A DNA stretch of 64,000 nt from Mycolicibacterium phocaicum. Its GTDB lineage: Bacteria; Actinomycetota; Actinomycetes; Mycobacteriales; Mycobacteriaceae. The stretch's first letter is position 1. Each line of letters begins with the position of its first letter. The notes beneath the pieces were generated by a model that made no database searches, was not told where the DNA came from, and saw nothing but the letters and a program-made list of their open reading frames with translations. Shown piece after piece: positions 15,794 to 24,372 of this stretch. Made by a program: the position numbers and the translations under genes. The DNA is taken from NCBI RefSeq assembly GCF_010731115.1, contig NZ_AP022616.1, positions 1,116,001 to 1,180,000 on the forward strand, written 5' to 3'.

Positions 15794-16570
15794 ATGACGC
15801 AGCCAGGCCCCTGGGGACCCCCGCCGCAATACGGTCCGGGCTTTCCGCCACCGAAGAAGTCCCGCACCGGCTGGGTGATGTTCGCCGTGATCGCCGTCAT
15901 CGCGCTGGTCGCGGCGGGTGTCGCCGCCGTCATCGTGCTTCGCCACGAGAACGAGCCCGTCGGTGGCGCCGCCGCGACGTCATCGACGGATTCCGGGCCG
16001 ACGCCCCTGCACTCGATCCACCTCGCCGCGGCGAACGTCGTGACCAAGCCGGGCAGTTCCGAGCCGAAGGCCACGCTCACGGTCTACGAGGACTTCCTGT
16101 GCCCGTTCTGCCGCCGGTTCGAGCAGGTCTACGGTCCGACCATCGGCAAGCTGATCACCGACGGCCGCGTCGCCGTGGACTACACCATGGTGTCGATCCT
16201 GGGCCGTGGCGACGTGACGTCGTACTCAGTGCGGGCGGGCGCGGCGGCATACTGCGTGGCCGACGCCGACACCGCGGCGTTCCAGCGGTTCCATGCCGCG
16301 CTGTTCGCGCATCAGCCCGAGGAGGGGGCGGCGTCGTACCCGTCCGATGACGAGCTGGTCGCACAGGCCGGGAAAGCCGGCGCACCTGATTCGGTTGCCG
16401 ACTGCATCACCAGTGGCAAGTACCGCGGCATGGTCAACAACGCGGTGAAGAGCGCAGGTATCAACTCGACGCCGACGGTGCTGCTCAACGGCGCCGACAT
16501 CGGCGACGCCGTGCTGCAGAGCCCCGATCCACAGGCGCTGCTGGACCAGCTCAAGACCGTCTCAGGGTGA
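15794..16570 (+). CDS. Membrane-anchored DsbA-family thioredoxin-fold protein
   Basis: A 258-residue protein: a Pro-rich cytoplasmic start, one transmembrane helix (about residues 27-50), then an extracytoplasmic thioredoxin-like domain with the redox motif Phe-Leu-Cys-Pro-Phe-Cys-Arg-Arg near residue 99 and a cis-Pro region Asn-Ser-Thr-Pro-Thr-Val. Two further Cys (Ala-Tyr-Cys and Asp-Cys-Ile) could form a disulfide, as in mycobacterial DsbA/DsbG-like oxidoreductases. It probably catalyses disulfide formation or isomerisation in exported proteins. The gene has no counterpart between the MBL and ppiB genes in M. tuberculosis. Confidence 0.85.
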   Translation: MTQPGPWGPPPQYGPGFPPPKKSRTGWVMFAVIAVIALVAAGVAAVIVLRHENEPVGGAAATSSTDSGPTPLHSIHLAAANVVTKPGSSEPKATLTVYEDFLCPFCRRFEQVYGPTIGKLITDGRVAVDYTMVSILGRGDVTSYSVRAGAAAYCVADADTAAFQRFHAALFAHQPEEGAASYPSDDELVAQAGKAGAPDSVADCITSGKYRGMVNNAVKSAGINSTPTVLLNGADIGDAVLQSPDPQALLDQLKTVSG

Positions 16571-16636
16571 CCTGGCACACTCGGTTCCGAACAAGGCGGG
16601 GCACTTGCCCCGACCGTGACAAGGAGGACTTCGGCG

Positions 16637-17518
16637 GTGCCGACGAACGAACAACGGCGGGAGACCGCCAAGCGCAAGCTGGAACGGCAGTTGGAGCGCC
16701 GGGCCGAGAAGGCCCGTAAGCAGCGCATCATGACGATCGCCGCGTCGGTGGTCGCGGTGCTCGCGGTGATCGGCGGCGTCACCTTCGGCGTCATCTACCT
16801 GAACAAGGACTCCAAGTCGTCGTCGGCGACGGCCTCGGCGTCGACCGAGAGCTCGACCGCGCCGGCGCAGAACCCGCCCGCCGACGGCAAGCTGCCGCCG
16901 TTCGTGGCGCCCGCCGGCCTCGGTGAGAACTGCCAGTACCCGGCGTCGTCGGAGCAGGCCAGCAAGAAGGTCAACCCGCCGCGCACCGGCAAGATCCCCA
17001 CCACGCCGCCGACGGTGACGGCCAGCATGAGCACCAGCCAGGGCAACTTGGGACTGACGCTGGACAACGCCAAGGCCCCGTGCACCGTCAACAGCTTCGC
17101 CAGCCTGGCGCAGCAGGGTTACTTCAACGACACCCCCTGCCACCGGCTCACCAAGGGCGGCCTGGCAGTCCTGCAGTGTGGTGACCCGACCGGCTCCGGC
17201 ATGGGCGGCCCGGGCTACCAGTTCGCCAACGAGTACCCGACCAACCAGTACCAGCCCGACAGCCCCGCGCTGAGCCAGCCGGTCGTCTACCCGCGCGGCA
17301 CGCTCGCGATGGCCAACGCCGGCCCGAACACCAACGGCAGCCAGTTCTTCCTGGTCTACCAGGACTCGCAGCTGCCGCCGGGCTACACCGCGTTCGGCAC
17401 CGTCGACGCCACCGGCCTGGCCACGCTGGACAAGATCGCCCAGAACGGCATCGAGGGCGGCGCCGGCGACGGCAAGCCCGCGCAGCCGGTCACGGTGAAG
17501 TACATCCAGTTGGACTGA
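16637..17518 (+). CDS. ppiB: Membrane-anchored peptidyl-prolyl cis-trans isomerase B
   Basis: A 293-residue cyclophilin with a charged N-terminus (Gln-Arg-Arg-Glu-Thr-Ala-Lys-Arg-Lys-Leu), one transmembrane helix near residues 32-54, a Ser/Ala/Pro-rich linker and a cyclophilin domain. That domain shows Asn-Ser-Phe, Pro-Cys-His-Arg-Leu, Gly-Pro-Gly-Tyr-Gln-Phe-Ala-Asn-Glu, Met-Ala-Asn-Ala-Gly-Pro-Asn-Thr-Asn-Gly-Ser-Gln-Phe-Phe and Ala-Phe-Gly. It helps fold exported proteins. The GTG at 16637 follows AAGGAGG by about ten bases. It corresponds to Rv2582, which in M. tuberculosis is next to relA; here other genes intervene. Confidence 0.92.
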   Translation: MPTNEQRRETAKRKLERQLERRAEKARKQRIMTIAASVVAVLAVIGGVTFGVIYLNKDSKSSSATASASTESSTAPAQNPPADGKLPPFVAPAGLGENCQYPASSEQASKKVNPPRTGKIPTTPPTVTASMSTSQGNLGLTLDNAKAPCTVNSFASLAQQGYFNDTPCHRLTKGGLAVLQCGDPTGSGMGGPGYQFANEYPTNQYQPDSPALSQPVVYPRGTLAMANAGPNTNGSQFFLVYQDSQLPPGYTAFGTVDATGLATLDKIAQNGIEGGAGDGKPAQPVTVKYIQLD

Positions 17519-17523
17519 CAGTT

Positions 17524-17567
17524 CACGAAGAAGGCCCGGTCACCACGGTGACCGGGCCTTCTTCGTG
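17524..17567. terminator. Strong hairpin after ppiB
   Basis: A perfect 20-base stem (17524-17543 with 17548-17567) around a 4-base loop begins six bases after the ppiB stop. The stem is GC-rich at the top; there is no long U-tract. It isolates ppiB from zwf. Confidence 0.88.
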
Positions 17568-17601
17568 TTAGGCCCTGCACGGACCCGGCAGCGGTGGAAT
17601 C

Positions 17602-19113
17602 ATGCGCATCGTGGCGAACACCAAACCGCAGACCATCTCGTACCCGGCGCCCGGCTCGCGGCCGAACCGCCACGACGATGTCGCCGTCGACCCTCACGTG
17701 ATCGTGCTGTTCGGCGCGACCGGCGACCTCGCCAAGCGCAAACTGCTGCCCGGTCTGGCCTATCTGGACCAGTCCGAACTCGCGCCCGACATCCAGATCG
17801 TCGGGACCTCGCTGGAGAACCTGACCATCGACGAGTTCCGGGAGCTGGCCAAGGCCGCGATCGATGAATTCGGCAGCCATCATCTGACCGACGAGCAATG
17901 GGAGCGGTTCGCCGCGACGCTCACGTACGTGCCGCAGAGCGCCGGGCCGTCGGGGCTGGCGGCAGCGGTGGCCGCCGCCGAGAAGAAGCTGGGCCCGAAT
18001 GCGCGCCGGCTGCACTATCTTTCGGTGCCGCCGAAGGCCGCGCGGGCCGTGATCGCGACGCTGGACGAGGCCGGGCTGGTCGAGCGCTCCCGGGTCGTCA
18101 TGGAGAAGCCGTTCGGGACCGATCTGGCCAGCGCGGTCGAGCTGAACAACTTCGTCCACGAGACCTTCGACGAGACACAGATTTTCCGGATCGACCACTT
18201 CCTCGGCAAGGAGGCCGCGCAGAACATCCTGGCGTTCCGGTTCGCCAACGGCCTGTTCGAGCCGATCTGGAACCGCAACTTCATCGACCACATCCAGATC
18301 GACATTCCCGAGATGCTCGGACTGGACGCCCGCGCCAACTTCTACGAGAGCACCGGTGCCTACAAGGACATGGTCGTCACCCACCTGTTCCAGGTGATGG
18401 CCTTCGTGGTGATGGAGCCGCCGACGGCGCTGGAACCGCGCGCCATCAGCGAGGAGAAGAACAAGGTTTTCCGGTCCATGCTGCCGGTCAAGGTGTCCGA
18501 CGTCGTCCGCGGCCAGTTCACCGGATACCGTGAACTCGAGGGCGTGGCAAGGGATTCCGACACGGAAACGTTCATCGCACTCAAGGTCGGCATCGACAAC
18601 TGGCGGTGGGCGGGCGTACCGATCTACCTGCGTACGGGCAAGAAGATGGCCGAGGGCATGCGCATCATCTCGATCGCCTTCAAAGAGGCGCCGCGCACCA
18701 TGTTCCCGTCCGGCTCGGGCGTCGGCTCCCAGGGACCCGACCACCTGACCTTCGACCTGGCCGACAACTCGAAGGTGTCACTGTCGTTCTACGGCAAGCG
18801 GCCTGGGCCGGGCATGAAGTTGGAGAAGCTGTCGATGCAGTTCTCCGCCACGGAGGCCGATGGCGCCGATCAGGTGCTGGAGGCCTACGAGCGGTTGATC
18901 CTCGACGCCATGCGCGGCGACCACACGCTGTTCACCACCGCCGAGGGCATCGAGTCACTGTGGGCGAATTCGGCTGCGCTGCTGGCAGATCCGCCGCCCG
19001 TCAAGAATTACCAGCCCGGCACGTGGGGCCCCAACGCCATCCACCAACTGATCGCCCCCAATGCCTGGCGGCTGCCGTTCGAACGGGGCTGGCGCGAGGC
19101 GAAGAAGAAGTAG
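17602..19113 (+). CDS. zwf: Glucose-6-phosphate 1-dehydrogenase
   Basis: A 503-residue enzyme that oxidises glucose-6-phosphate to 6-phosphogluconolactone and makes NADPH, the entry to the pentose-phosphate pathway. The coenzyme motif Gly-Ala-Thr-Gly-Asp-Leu-Ala-Lys-Arg-Lys is near residue 38, and the active-site Arg-Ile-Asp-His-Phe-Leu-Gly-Lys-Glu near residue 196. The length is normal. It stands alone here, outside the usual tal-zwf-opcA-pgl cluster, so it is possibly a second zwf copy; whether another exists elsewhere cannot be seen. It follows the ppiB terminator by 34 bases. Confidence 0.95.
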   Translation: MRIVANTKPQTISYPAPGSRPNRHDDVAVDPHVIVLFGATGDLAKRKLLPGLAYLDQSELAPDIQIVGTSLENLTIDEFRELAKAAIDEFGSHHLTDEQWERFAATLTYVPQSAGPSGLAAAVAAAEKKLGPNARRLHYLSVPPKAARAVIATLDEAGLVERSRVVMEKPFGTDLASAVELNNFVHETFDETQIFRIDHFLGKEAAQNILAFRFANGLFEPIWNRNFIDHIQIDIPEMLGLDARANFYESTGAYKDMVVTHLFQVMAFVVMEPPTALEPRAISEEKNKVFRSMLPVKVSDVVRGQFTGYRELEGVARDSDTETFIALKVGIDNWRWAGVPIYLRTGKKMAEGMRIISIAFKEAPRTMFPSGSGVGSQGPDHLTFDLADNSKVSLSFYGKRPGPGMKLEKLSMQFSATEADGADQVLEAYERLILDAMRGDHTLFTTAEGIESLWANSAALLADPPPVKNYQPGTWGPNAIHQLIAPNAWRLPFERGWREAKKK

Positions 19114-19116
19114 GGC

Positions 19117-19743
19117 CTACGGCCGCGACGCCGCGGCCGCCTGCTCGAGCTGCAGGATCGCGGCGTCGACCATGGTCTGAATGATTTCGCAGGTGCTGAA
19201 ATCGCTCATCCACAAATGCGGGGTGTCGGTGCGGTGCAGCATGGCAACGCCGTGCAGCGCGACCGACAGCGCCGCGGCCACCCGCTGCGCGTCGGGGCCC
19301 GGCTCGGAGTCGGGGTCCATACCGCCGGCGGCCAGCAGGCCGCGGGTGACCACCTCGAGAGCCTGGCGTGCCGACGGGGTGATCTCGTCCACCTTGACCA
19401 TCAGGACGTACCGCAGCGGAAAGCGTTGGGCGAACGCGACATACGCCTGACAGCCGAGCAGCAGGCGCTCACGCCGGGTCTTGCCCGCCGGCACCTGCTC
19501 GGCGATGTCCTGACGGACCTGATCCCAGCTCAACTCCGCAACGGCCGCCAGCACGTCCTCACGACTGTCGAAGTGGGCGTACACCGACATGTTGGAGATA
19601 CCGGCTTCGCGCGCAATGCTGCGCAATGACACCTCGTTCGTGGACTCCGAGGAATCGACGACCCGGATCGCGGCGGCCAGGATCTCGTCGCGCAGGAGCG
19701 CGCCTTGTCCTCGCACATTCCGCTGCCGTGTCGAGCCCGCCAT
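19117..19743 (-). CDS. TetR family transcriptional regulator
   Basis: A 208-residue regulator with the N-terminal helix-turn-helix typical of TetR (Leu-Arg-Ser-Ile-Ala-Arg-Glu-Ala-Gly-Ile-Ser-Asn-Met-Ser-Val-Tyr-Ala-His-Phe) and a C-terminal ligand-binding domain of the TetR_C_13/WHG type. It is divergent from mmpS-mmpL, with palindromes in the intervening 81 bases, so it most likely represses the transporter. In mycobacteria similar TetR-mmpS-mmpL units respond to azoles, lipids or other hydrophobic compounds. Confidence 0.85.
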   Translation of the reverse strand: MAGSTRQRNVRGQGALLRDEILAAAIRVVDSSESTNEVSLRSIAREAGISNMSVYAHFDSREDVLAAVAELSWDQVRQDIAEQVPAGKTRRERLLLGCQAYVAFAQRFPLRYVLMVKVDEITPSARQALEVVTRGLLAAGGMDPDSEPGPDAQRVAAALSVALHGVAMLHRTDTPHLWMSDFSTCEIIQTMVDAAILQLEQAAAASRP

Positions 19744-19807
19744 GCCTTCACCCTAATCGCCGTCGTGACGAGGTGTGATGGTCGCCACCGCACCGTAACT
19801 ATACATG

Positions 19808-19827
19808 CGTATGCATACGGTCGTATG
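19808..19827. promoter_or_regulatory. Overlapping palindromes, likely TetR operator
   Basis: CGTATGCATACG at 19808-19819 is a perfect 12-bp palindrome, and CATACG-GT-CGTATG at 19814-19827 is a second one sharing the middle half-site. Together they make three CGTATG/CATACG half-sites. The block abuts the mmpS start (ATG at 19825 is inside it), so binding would block transcription start or elongation. Confidence 0.65.
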
Positions 19828-20268
19828 GTGCTGTTCATGAACTGGTTGCTCAAGACCGCGCAGCGCGGCTGGGTGCTGCTGACGGTTGTCGGGGTCGTCA
19901 CGGTCGGCGGTTTCGTCATCGACCGCTTCCACGGCGTGTTCGGCAGCCAGGATTCCATCGAAACCCGCACGGACAACATCGTTTCCACGATCCCGAAGTA
20001 CGTGACGTACGAGGTCGACGGACCATCCGACACCACCGGGATGATCAGCTACGTCGACGAGCGGGCCCAGCCGCAACAGGAGCGCTTCACCTCGCTGCCC
20101 TGGTCGAAGACCCTGACCACCACGGTGCCGAGCGTGTTCGCCAACCTGGTCGCCCAGGGCGACAGCAGCCGGCTGACCTGCCGCATCACGGTCAATGGCG
20201 AGCTGCGTGATCACCAGGCCGCCGACGGCGCCTCGGCGACCACCTTCTGTCTGGTGAAGGCAGCATGA
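19825..20268 (+). CDS. MmpS family membrane protein
   Basis: A 147-residue protein with one N-terminal transmembrane helix (about residues 14-35) and a periplasmic domain of about 110 residues with the MmpS features Tyr-Glu-Val-Asp-Gly, a Ser-Leu-Pro-Trp segment and a Cys pair (Leu-Thr-Cys-Arg-Ile and Thr-Phe-Cys-Leu). MmpS proteins are accessory partners of MmpL lipid/siderophore/drug exporters. The ATG at 19825 is used; another at 19837 is possible. The stop overlaps the mmpL start (ATGA). Confidence 0.85.
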   Translation: MVLFMNWLLKTAQRGWVLLTVVGVVTVGGFVIDRFHGVFGSQDSIETRTDNIVSTIPKYVTYEVDGPSDTTGMISYVDERAQPQQERFTSLPWSKTLTTTVPSVFANLVAQGDSSRLTCRITVNGELRDHQAADGASATTFCLVKAA

Positions 20269-23114
20269 GCGGCCAGCACAGTTCGCGGGGCGGTTATCCC
20301 CGCTGGATTCGCATCCTGTCGGTGCCGATCATCCTGATCTGGCTGGCGGCCACCGCCGCCACCAACCTGCTTGTGCCCAAACTCGAAGTCGTCGGCGCGA
20401 ACAATGCCGTGTCCCTCTCGCCACAGGACGCCCCGTCGGTCATCGCGACCAAGCACATCGGCACCACGTTCGGCGAATTCGACTCCGACAGCGTCCTGAT
20501 GATCATCATCGAGTCGGACCAGGCGCTGGGCGACACCGCACGGCAGTACTACGGCGATCTGGTTCACCAGCTCGAGCAGGACACCGCGCACATCGAGCAC
20601 GTGCAGGACTTCTGGGGCGACCGCATCACCTCGGCCGGCTCCGAGAGCGAGGACCACAAGGCCGCTTACGTCCAGGTCAACCTGCGCGGTGACCAGGGCT
20701 CCACTCAGGGCGTCGAATCCGTCGACGCGGTGCGGCACATCGTCGACCACAGCCATCCGCCTGCCGGGGTGAAGGCGTTCGTCACCGGCCAGGCCGCCCT
20801 GGTCGCCGACACCAACGAGGCCGGCGACAAGAGCATGGTCAAGATGACGGTGGTGACACTCGTCGTCATCGCCGTGATGCTGCTGGTCGTATACCGGTCC
20901 CTCGCAACAACTTTCATCGCACTATTGGTCGTGCTGACCGAGATGAGCATGGCCCGCGGACTGGTCGCCGTCCTGGGCAACGCCCAATTGATCAGCCTGT
21001 CGACATTCGCCGTCAGTGTGCTGACGGCCCTGGCGATCGCTGCCGGCACCGACTACTGGATCTTCCTGGTCGGCCGCTACCACGAGGCCCGCAATGCCGG
21101 CGAGGATCGGGAAACCGCCTACTACTCAACATTTTCCAGCGTCTACCACGTGATCCTGGGTTCCGGGCTGACCATCGCCGGCGCCATGATGTGTCTGTTG
21201 TTCACCCGGTTGAACTACTTCAACACCCTGGCGTTGCCGTGCGCGACCGCGATGGCCGTCATTCTGGTCATGGCGCTGACCTTCGCGCCCGCCGTGATGG
21301 TCGTCAGCACCCACTTCGGGCTGCTGGACCCCAAGCGCGCCAACAAGTCCCGCGGCTGGCGCAGGGTCGGCACCGCCGTCGTCCGCTGGCCCGGGCCCAT
21401 CCTGGTCGCGGCGACCGCCGCCGCGCTGGTCGGGGTGCTGGCCCTGCCCGGGTACCGCACCAACTACGACAACCGGTTCTACGTACCGAACGACGTGCCA
21501 TCCAACATCGGCTACGCGGCTGCCGAAAAGCATTTCACCTCAGCACGAATGAACCCCGACATGCTGATGGTCGAGGCCGACCACGACCTGCGGAACTCCC
21601 GCGACATGCTGGTGCTGGACCGGATCGCCAAGAACATCTTCCGGGTACCGGGCATCGCCCGGGTGCAGAGCATCACCCGGCCACTCGGCCCGCCGATGGA
21701 ACACGGCTCGGTGCCGTTCCAGATCAGCGCCCAGGCCGTTTCGATGAACGAGAACCTGCAGTTCCTCAAGGCCCGTCTCGGCGACGTGCAGACCATGACG
21801 GACCACCTCACCTCGATGATCGGCATCATGCGGCACATGCACGACCTCAGCGTGCAACTGGCCGATGCCACGCATGCCGGAGATGTTGCCGCCCAGGACA
21901 TGTCGGCCACCACCGCCGAGTTGCGTGACCAGATCGCCGACTTCGACGACTTCTTCCGACCGCTGCGGAACTACTTCTACTGGGAGCCGCACTGCTTCGA
22001 CATTCCGATCTGTCACGCCATGCGTTCGGTGTTCGACGCCACCGACGGCTTCGACCGGCTGGCCGACAACACCAAGGCGCTGGCCGACGCGATGGGCAAG
22101 CTCGACGTGGTGACGCCGCAGATCGCCGCCCAGCTGCCGCCGCTGATCAGCCTGTCCACCGACGTCCGCAATCTGATGCAGACCATGCGCAGCACCTTCG
22201 ACGGCATGGTCACCCAGATGGAGCGCATGACCGACACCGCCGCGGCCATGGGGCAGACGTTCGACGACGCAAAGAACGACGACATGTTCTACCTGCCGCC
22301 AGAAGCGTTCAGCAGCCCCGACTTCCAGCGCGGCATGGAGCTGATGCTCTCCCCCGACGGCAAGGCGGCCCGCTTCATCGTCACTCACGATGTGGATCCC
22401 GCGACCCTGGAGGGCATTTCGCACGTCGACGCCGAGCTGCAGGCCGCCAAGGAAGCCGTCAAGGGCACGCCGCTGGCCAGTGCGAAGTTCTATCTGGGCG
22501 GTACCGCCGCAACCTACAAGGACATCCAGCAGGGCGCGCACTACGACCTGCTGATCGCCGCCCTCGCAGCGATCATCCTGATCTTCGTGGTGATGCTGCT
22601 GATCACCAGGGCGCTGGTCGCATCGATCGTCATCGTCGGCACCGTGGTGCTGTCTCTCGCCGCGTCCTTCGGTCTGTCGGTACTCATCTGGCAGTACTTC
22701 CTGGGCATCGAGCTGCAGTGGCTGGTGATCGCCATGTCGGTCATCGTGCTACTGGCTGTCGGCTCCGACTACAACCTGCTGGTGGTGTCGCGCTTCAAGG
22801 AAGAGATCGGCGCCGGCCTGCGCACCGGGTTGATCCGCGCGACCGGCGCGACGGGTGGCGTCGTCACCGCCGCCGGCCTGGTGTTCGCGTTCACCATGAT
22901 CTCGATGATCGCGAGCGACCTGCGGTCGGTCGGCCAGATCGGCACGACGATCGGGCTCGGCCTGTTGTTCGACACCTTCGTCGTGCGATCCCTGATCACG
23001 CCGTCGATCGCGGCGCTACTCGGGCGCTGGTTCTGGTGGCCGCTGAAAGTCAGGTCCCGCCCCGCCCGCACGAACCGAACTGTAAGCACAACAACTGAAT
23101 TGGAGATGGCATGA
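20265..23114 (+). CDS. MmpL family RND transporter
   Basis: A 949-residue RND-type transporter with the MmpL layout: one helix, a periplasmic domain, a cluster of five helices, a second large periplasmic domain (with long coiled segments around residues 490-680) and six more helices. Both Asp-Tyr pairs of the proton relay are present, in Gly-Thr-Asp-Tyr-Trp-Ile-Phe-Leu near residue 262 and Gly-Ser-Asp-Tyr-Asn-Leu-Leu-Val near residue 830. Cargo is unknown: glycolipid, siderophore or drug. It is coupled by ATGA overlaps both to mmpS upstream and to a thioesterase gene downstream, which suggests an acyl-linked cargo. Confidence 0.92.
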   Translation: MSGQHSSRGGYPRWIRILSVPIILIWLAATAATNLLVPKLEVVGANNAVSLSPQDAPSVIATKHIGTTFGEFDSDSVLMIIIESDQALGDTARQYYGDLVHQLEQDTAHIEHVQDFWGDRITSAGSESEDHKAAYVQVNLRGDQGSTQGVESVDAVRHIVDHSHPPAGVKAFVTGQAALVADTNEAGDKSMVKMTVVTLVVIAVMLLVVYRSLATTFIALLVVLTEMSMARGLVAVLGNAQLISLSTFAVSVLTALAIAAGTDYWIFLVGRYHEARNAGEDRETAYYSTFSSVYHVILGSGLTIAGAMMCLLFTRLNYFNTLALPCATAMAVILVMALTFAPAVMVVSTHFGLLDPKRANKSRGWRRVGTAVVRWPGPILVAATAAALVGVLALPGYRTNYDNRFYVPNDVPSNIGYAAAEKHFTSARMNPDMLMVEADHDLRNSRDMLVLDRIAKNIFRVPGIARVQSITRPLGPPMEHGSVPFQISAQAVSMNENLQFLKARLGDVQTMTDHLTSMIGIMRHMHDLSVQLADATHAGDVAAQDMSATTAELRDQIADFDDFFRPLRNYFYWEPHCFDIPICHAMRSVFDATDGFDRLADNTKALADAMGKLDVVTPQIAAQLPPLISLSTDVRNLMQTMRSTFDGMVTQMERMTDTAAAMGQTFDDAKNDDMFYLPPEAFSSPDFQRGMELMLSPDGKAARFIVTHDVDPATLEGISHVDAELQAAKEAVKGTPLASAKFYLGGTAATYKDIQQGAHYDLLIAALAAIILIFVVMLLITRALVASIVIVGTVVLSLAASFGLSVLIWQYFLGIELQWLVIAMSVIVLLAVGSDYNLLVVSRFKEEIGAGLRTGLIRATGATGGVVTAAGLVFAFTMISMIASDLRSVGQIGTTIGLGLLFDTFVVRSLITPSIAALLGRWFWWPLKVRSRPARTNRTVSTTTELEMA

Positions 23115-23938
23115 GCATCCACCCGTTCACGGACCTGACCACCGTCACCGCGATCGATTCCGGCGTGTTCGTCGCCAACATCGACGACAGGTGGACCATC
23201 GGCCCCAAGGTGCACGGCGGTTGCATGATGGCGCTGTGCGCCGCTGCCGCTCGACGCAGCGTTCCCGATGCCGCCGAGCTGGCTCCCGTTGCGTTGAGCG
23301 CCAACTACCTCAACGCACCCGACCCCGGCGAGGTCCAGCTGAGCACCACGATCCGCAAACGTGGCCGGCAGGTGAACCTGGTCGAGGTCGAGCTGTCGCA
23401 ACGCGGCCGGGGAGCCGTCACGTGCTCGGTCGCCCTCGGTCCGCTCGATGCCAAGCCGCCGCGCCATCAGGTGCCGCTGGATGTCTGCTCGATGGCGGTC
23501 GAGCCACCGGCTGATGCGGTGCCCGTCACGCCTGACCATCCTCTCGGGCAGGTCGTCCACGTCGCCCAGGGCTGCGACATGCGACTGGACGCCGCCACGC
23601 CGTTCCTCACCGGCGCCGAAGGCGACCCCGTCACCCGGATATGGTTGCGTCCCTTTGCTTCCGACGAAGCCGATCCGGATACGGCCTTGCTCTTCGGACT
23701 GATGGCCGGTGACATCACACCGCCGGTCACCATGAATCGCGGGCACTTCGGGTGGACGCCGACGGTCCAGCTGACCACCTACCTGCGCCGCAGGCCCGCA
23801 CCCGGGTGGCTGCGCGTCATGGCCAGCTCGACCGTCATCGGCGACACCTGGTTCGAGGAGGACCACCTCATCGTCGACGCCAACGGCCAGGTGGTCGTAC
23901 AGAGCCGGCAGCTGGCGATGCTGCCGTTGGGTTCCTGA
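23111..23938 (+). CDS. TesB-like thioesterase family protein (copy 1)
   Basis: A 275-residue protein with two hotdog repeats of the acyl-CoA thioesterase-like (4HBT_3/TesB-like) family. The first repeat has Gly-Pro-Lys-Val-His-Gly-Gly-Cys-Met-Met and the second Gly-Asp-Ile-Thr-Pro-Pro-Val-Thr-Met-Asn followed by Thr-Val-Gln-Leu-Thr-Thr-Tyr. Members hydrolyse acyl-CoA or acyl-carrier thioesters. Translation is coupled to mmpL (ATGA overlap), so it likely supplies, edits or releases an acyl group for the exported molecule. A near-identical second copy, frameshifted, lies at 25691. Confidence 0.82.
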   Translation: MSIHPFTDLTTVTAIDSGVFVANIDDRWTIGPKVHGGCMMALCAAAARRSVPDAAELAPVALSANYLNAPDPGEVQLSTTIRKRGRQVNLVEVELSQRGRGAVTCSVALGPLDAKPPRHQVPLDVCSMAVEPPADAVPVTPDHPLGQVVHVAQGCDMRLDAATPFLTGAEGDPVTRIWLRPFASDEADPDTALLFGLMAGDITPPVTMNRGHFGWTPTVQLTTYLRRRPAPGWLRVMASSTVIGDTWFEEDHLIVDANGQVVVQSRQLAMLPLGS

Positions 23939-23941
23939 GGG

Positions 23942-24367
23942 TCAGTACGTCGACACCGCGTTCTCTGCTACCCAACGCTTTTCGGCATCGGAGCCCATGG
24001 GCGGCGGGATGAGGCCGTCGATCATCCAGAGGTCCTCACTGGTCTCATCGACGTGGAACTCCCAGTGCGGGTTGTCATGCGCTTCCAGGTACGGACTGAG
24101 GATCGCCTTGATCCAGTGCGCAATCCGGTGGCGATGGTCTTTGTCGGCAGCCCGACGCGCGATGTGGTCGATGACCACCCGCAGCCCGACGTCGGTCTGC
24201 TCACCACCGACATACAGGTCGCCCGAACGGGTTTCGTTGAAGATCACGACAACGTAGAACCGCGGCAGCCCGGCCTTCTCGTAATGATCGGTGATGCTGC
24301 GCGCCAGCGCACGCTTGTCCTCAGCGCTGAAGAAATCCGGTGTGTGGTGAATGGTCCACAGCGGCAT
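23942..24367 (-). CDS. Tautomerase-family protein (cis-CaaD-like)
   Basis: A 141-residue protein starting Met-Pro-Leu-Trp, so processing would leave Pro-1, the catalytic base of the tautomerase superfamily. Length and the Phe-Phe-Ser-Ala-Glu-Asp-Lys, Arg-Phe-Tyr-Val-Val-Val-Ile-Phe and Glu-Phe-His-Val-Asp-Glu segments match the cis-3-chloroacrylate-dehalogenase/fungal-type tautomerase group. The true substrate is unknown. The start at 24367 lies 5 bases after the SDR gene stop, so the two are co-transcribed. It ends 4 bases from the convergent thioesterase gene. Upstream in-frame sequence is SDR antisense/frame shadow. Confidence 0.8.
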   Translation of the reverse strand: MPLWTIHHTPDFFSAEDKRALARSITDHYEKAGLPRFYVVVIFNETRSGDLYVGGEQTDVGLRVVIDHIARRAADKDHRHRIAHWIKAILSPYLEAHDNPHWEFHVDETSEDLWMIDGLIPPPMGSDAEKRWVAENAVSTY

Positions 24368-24372
24368 GCTGT

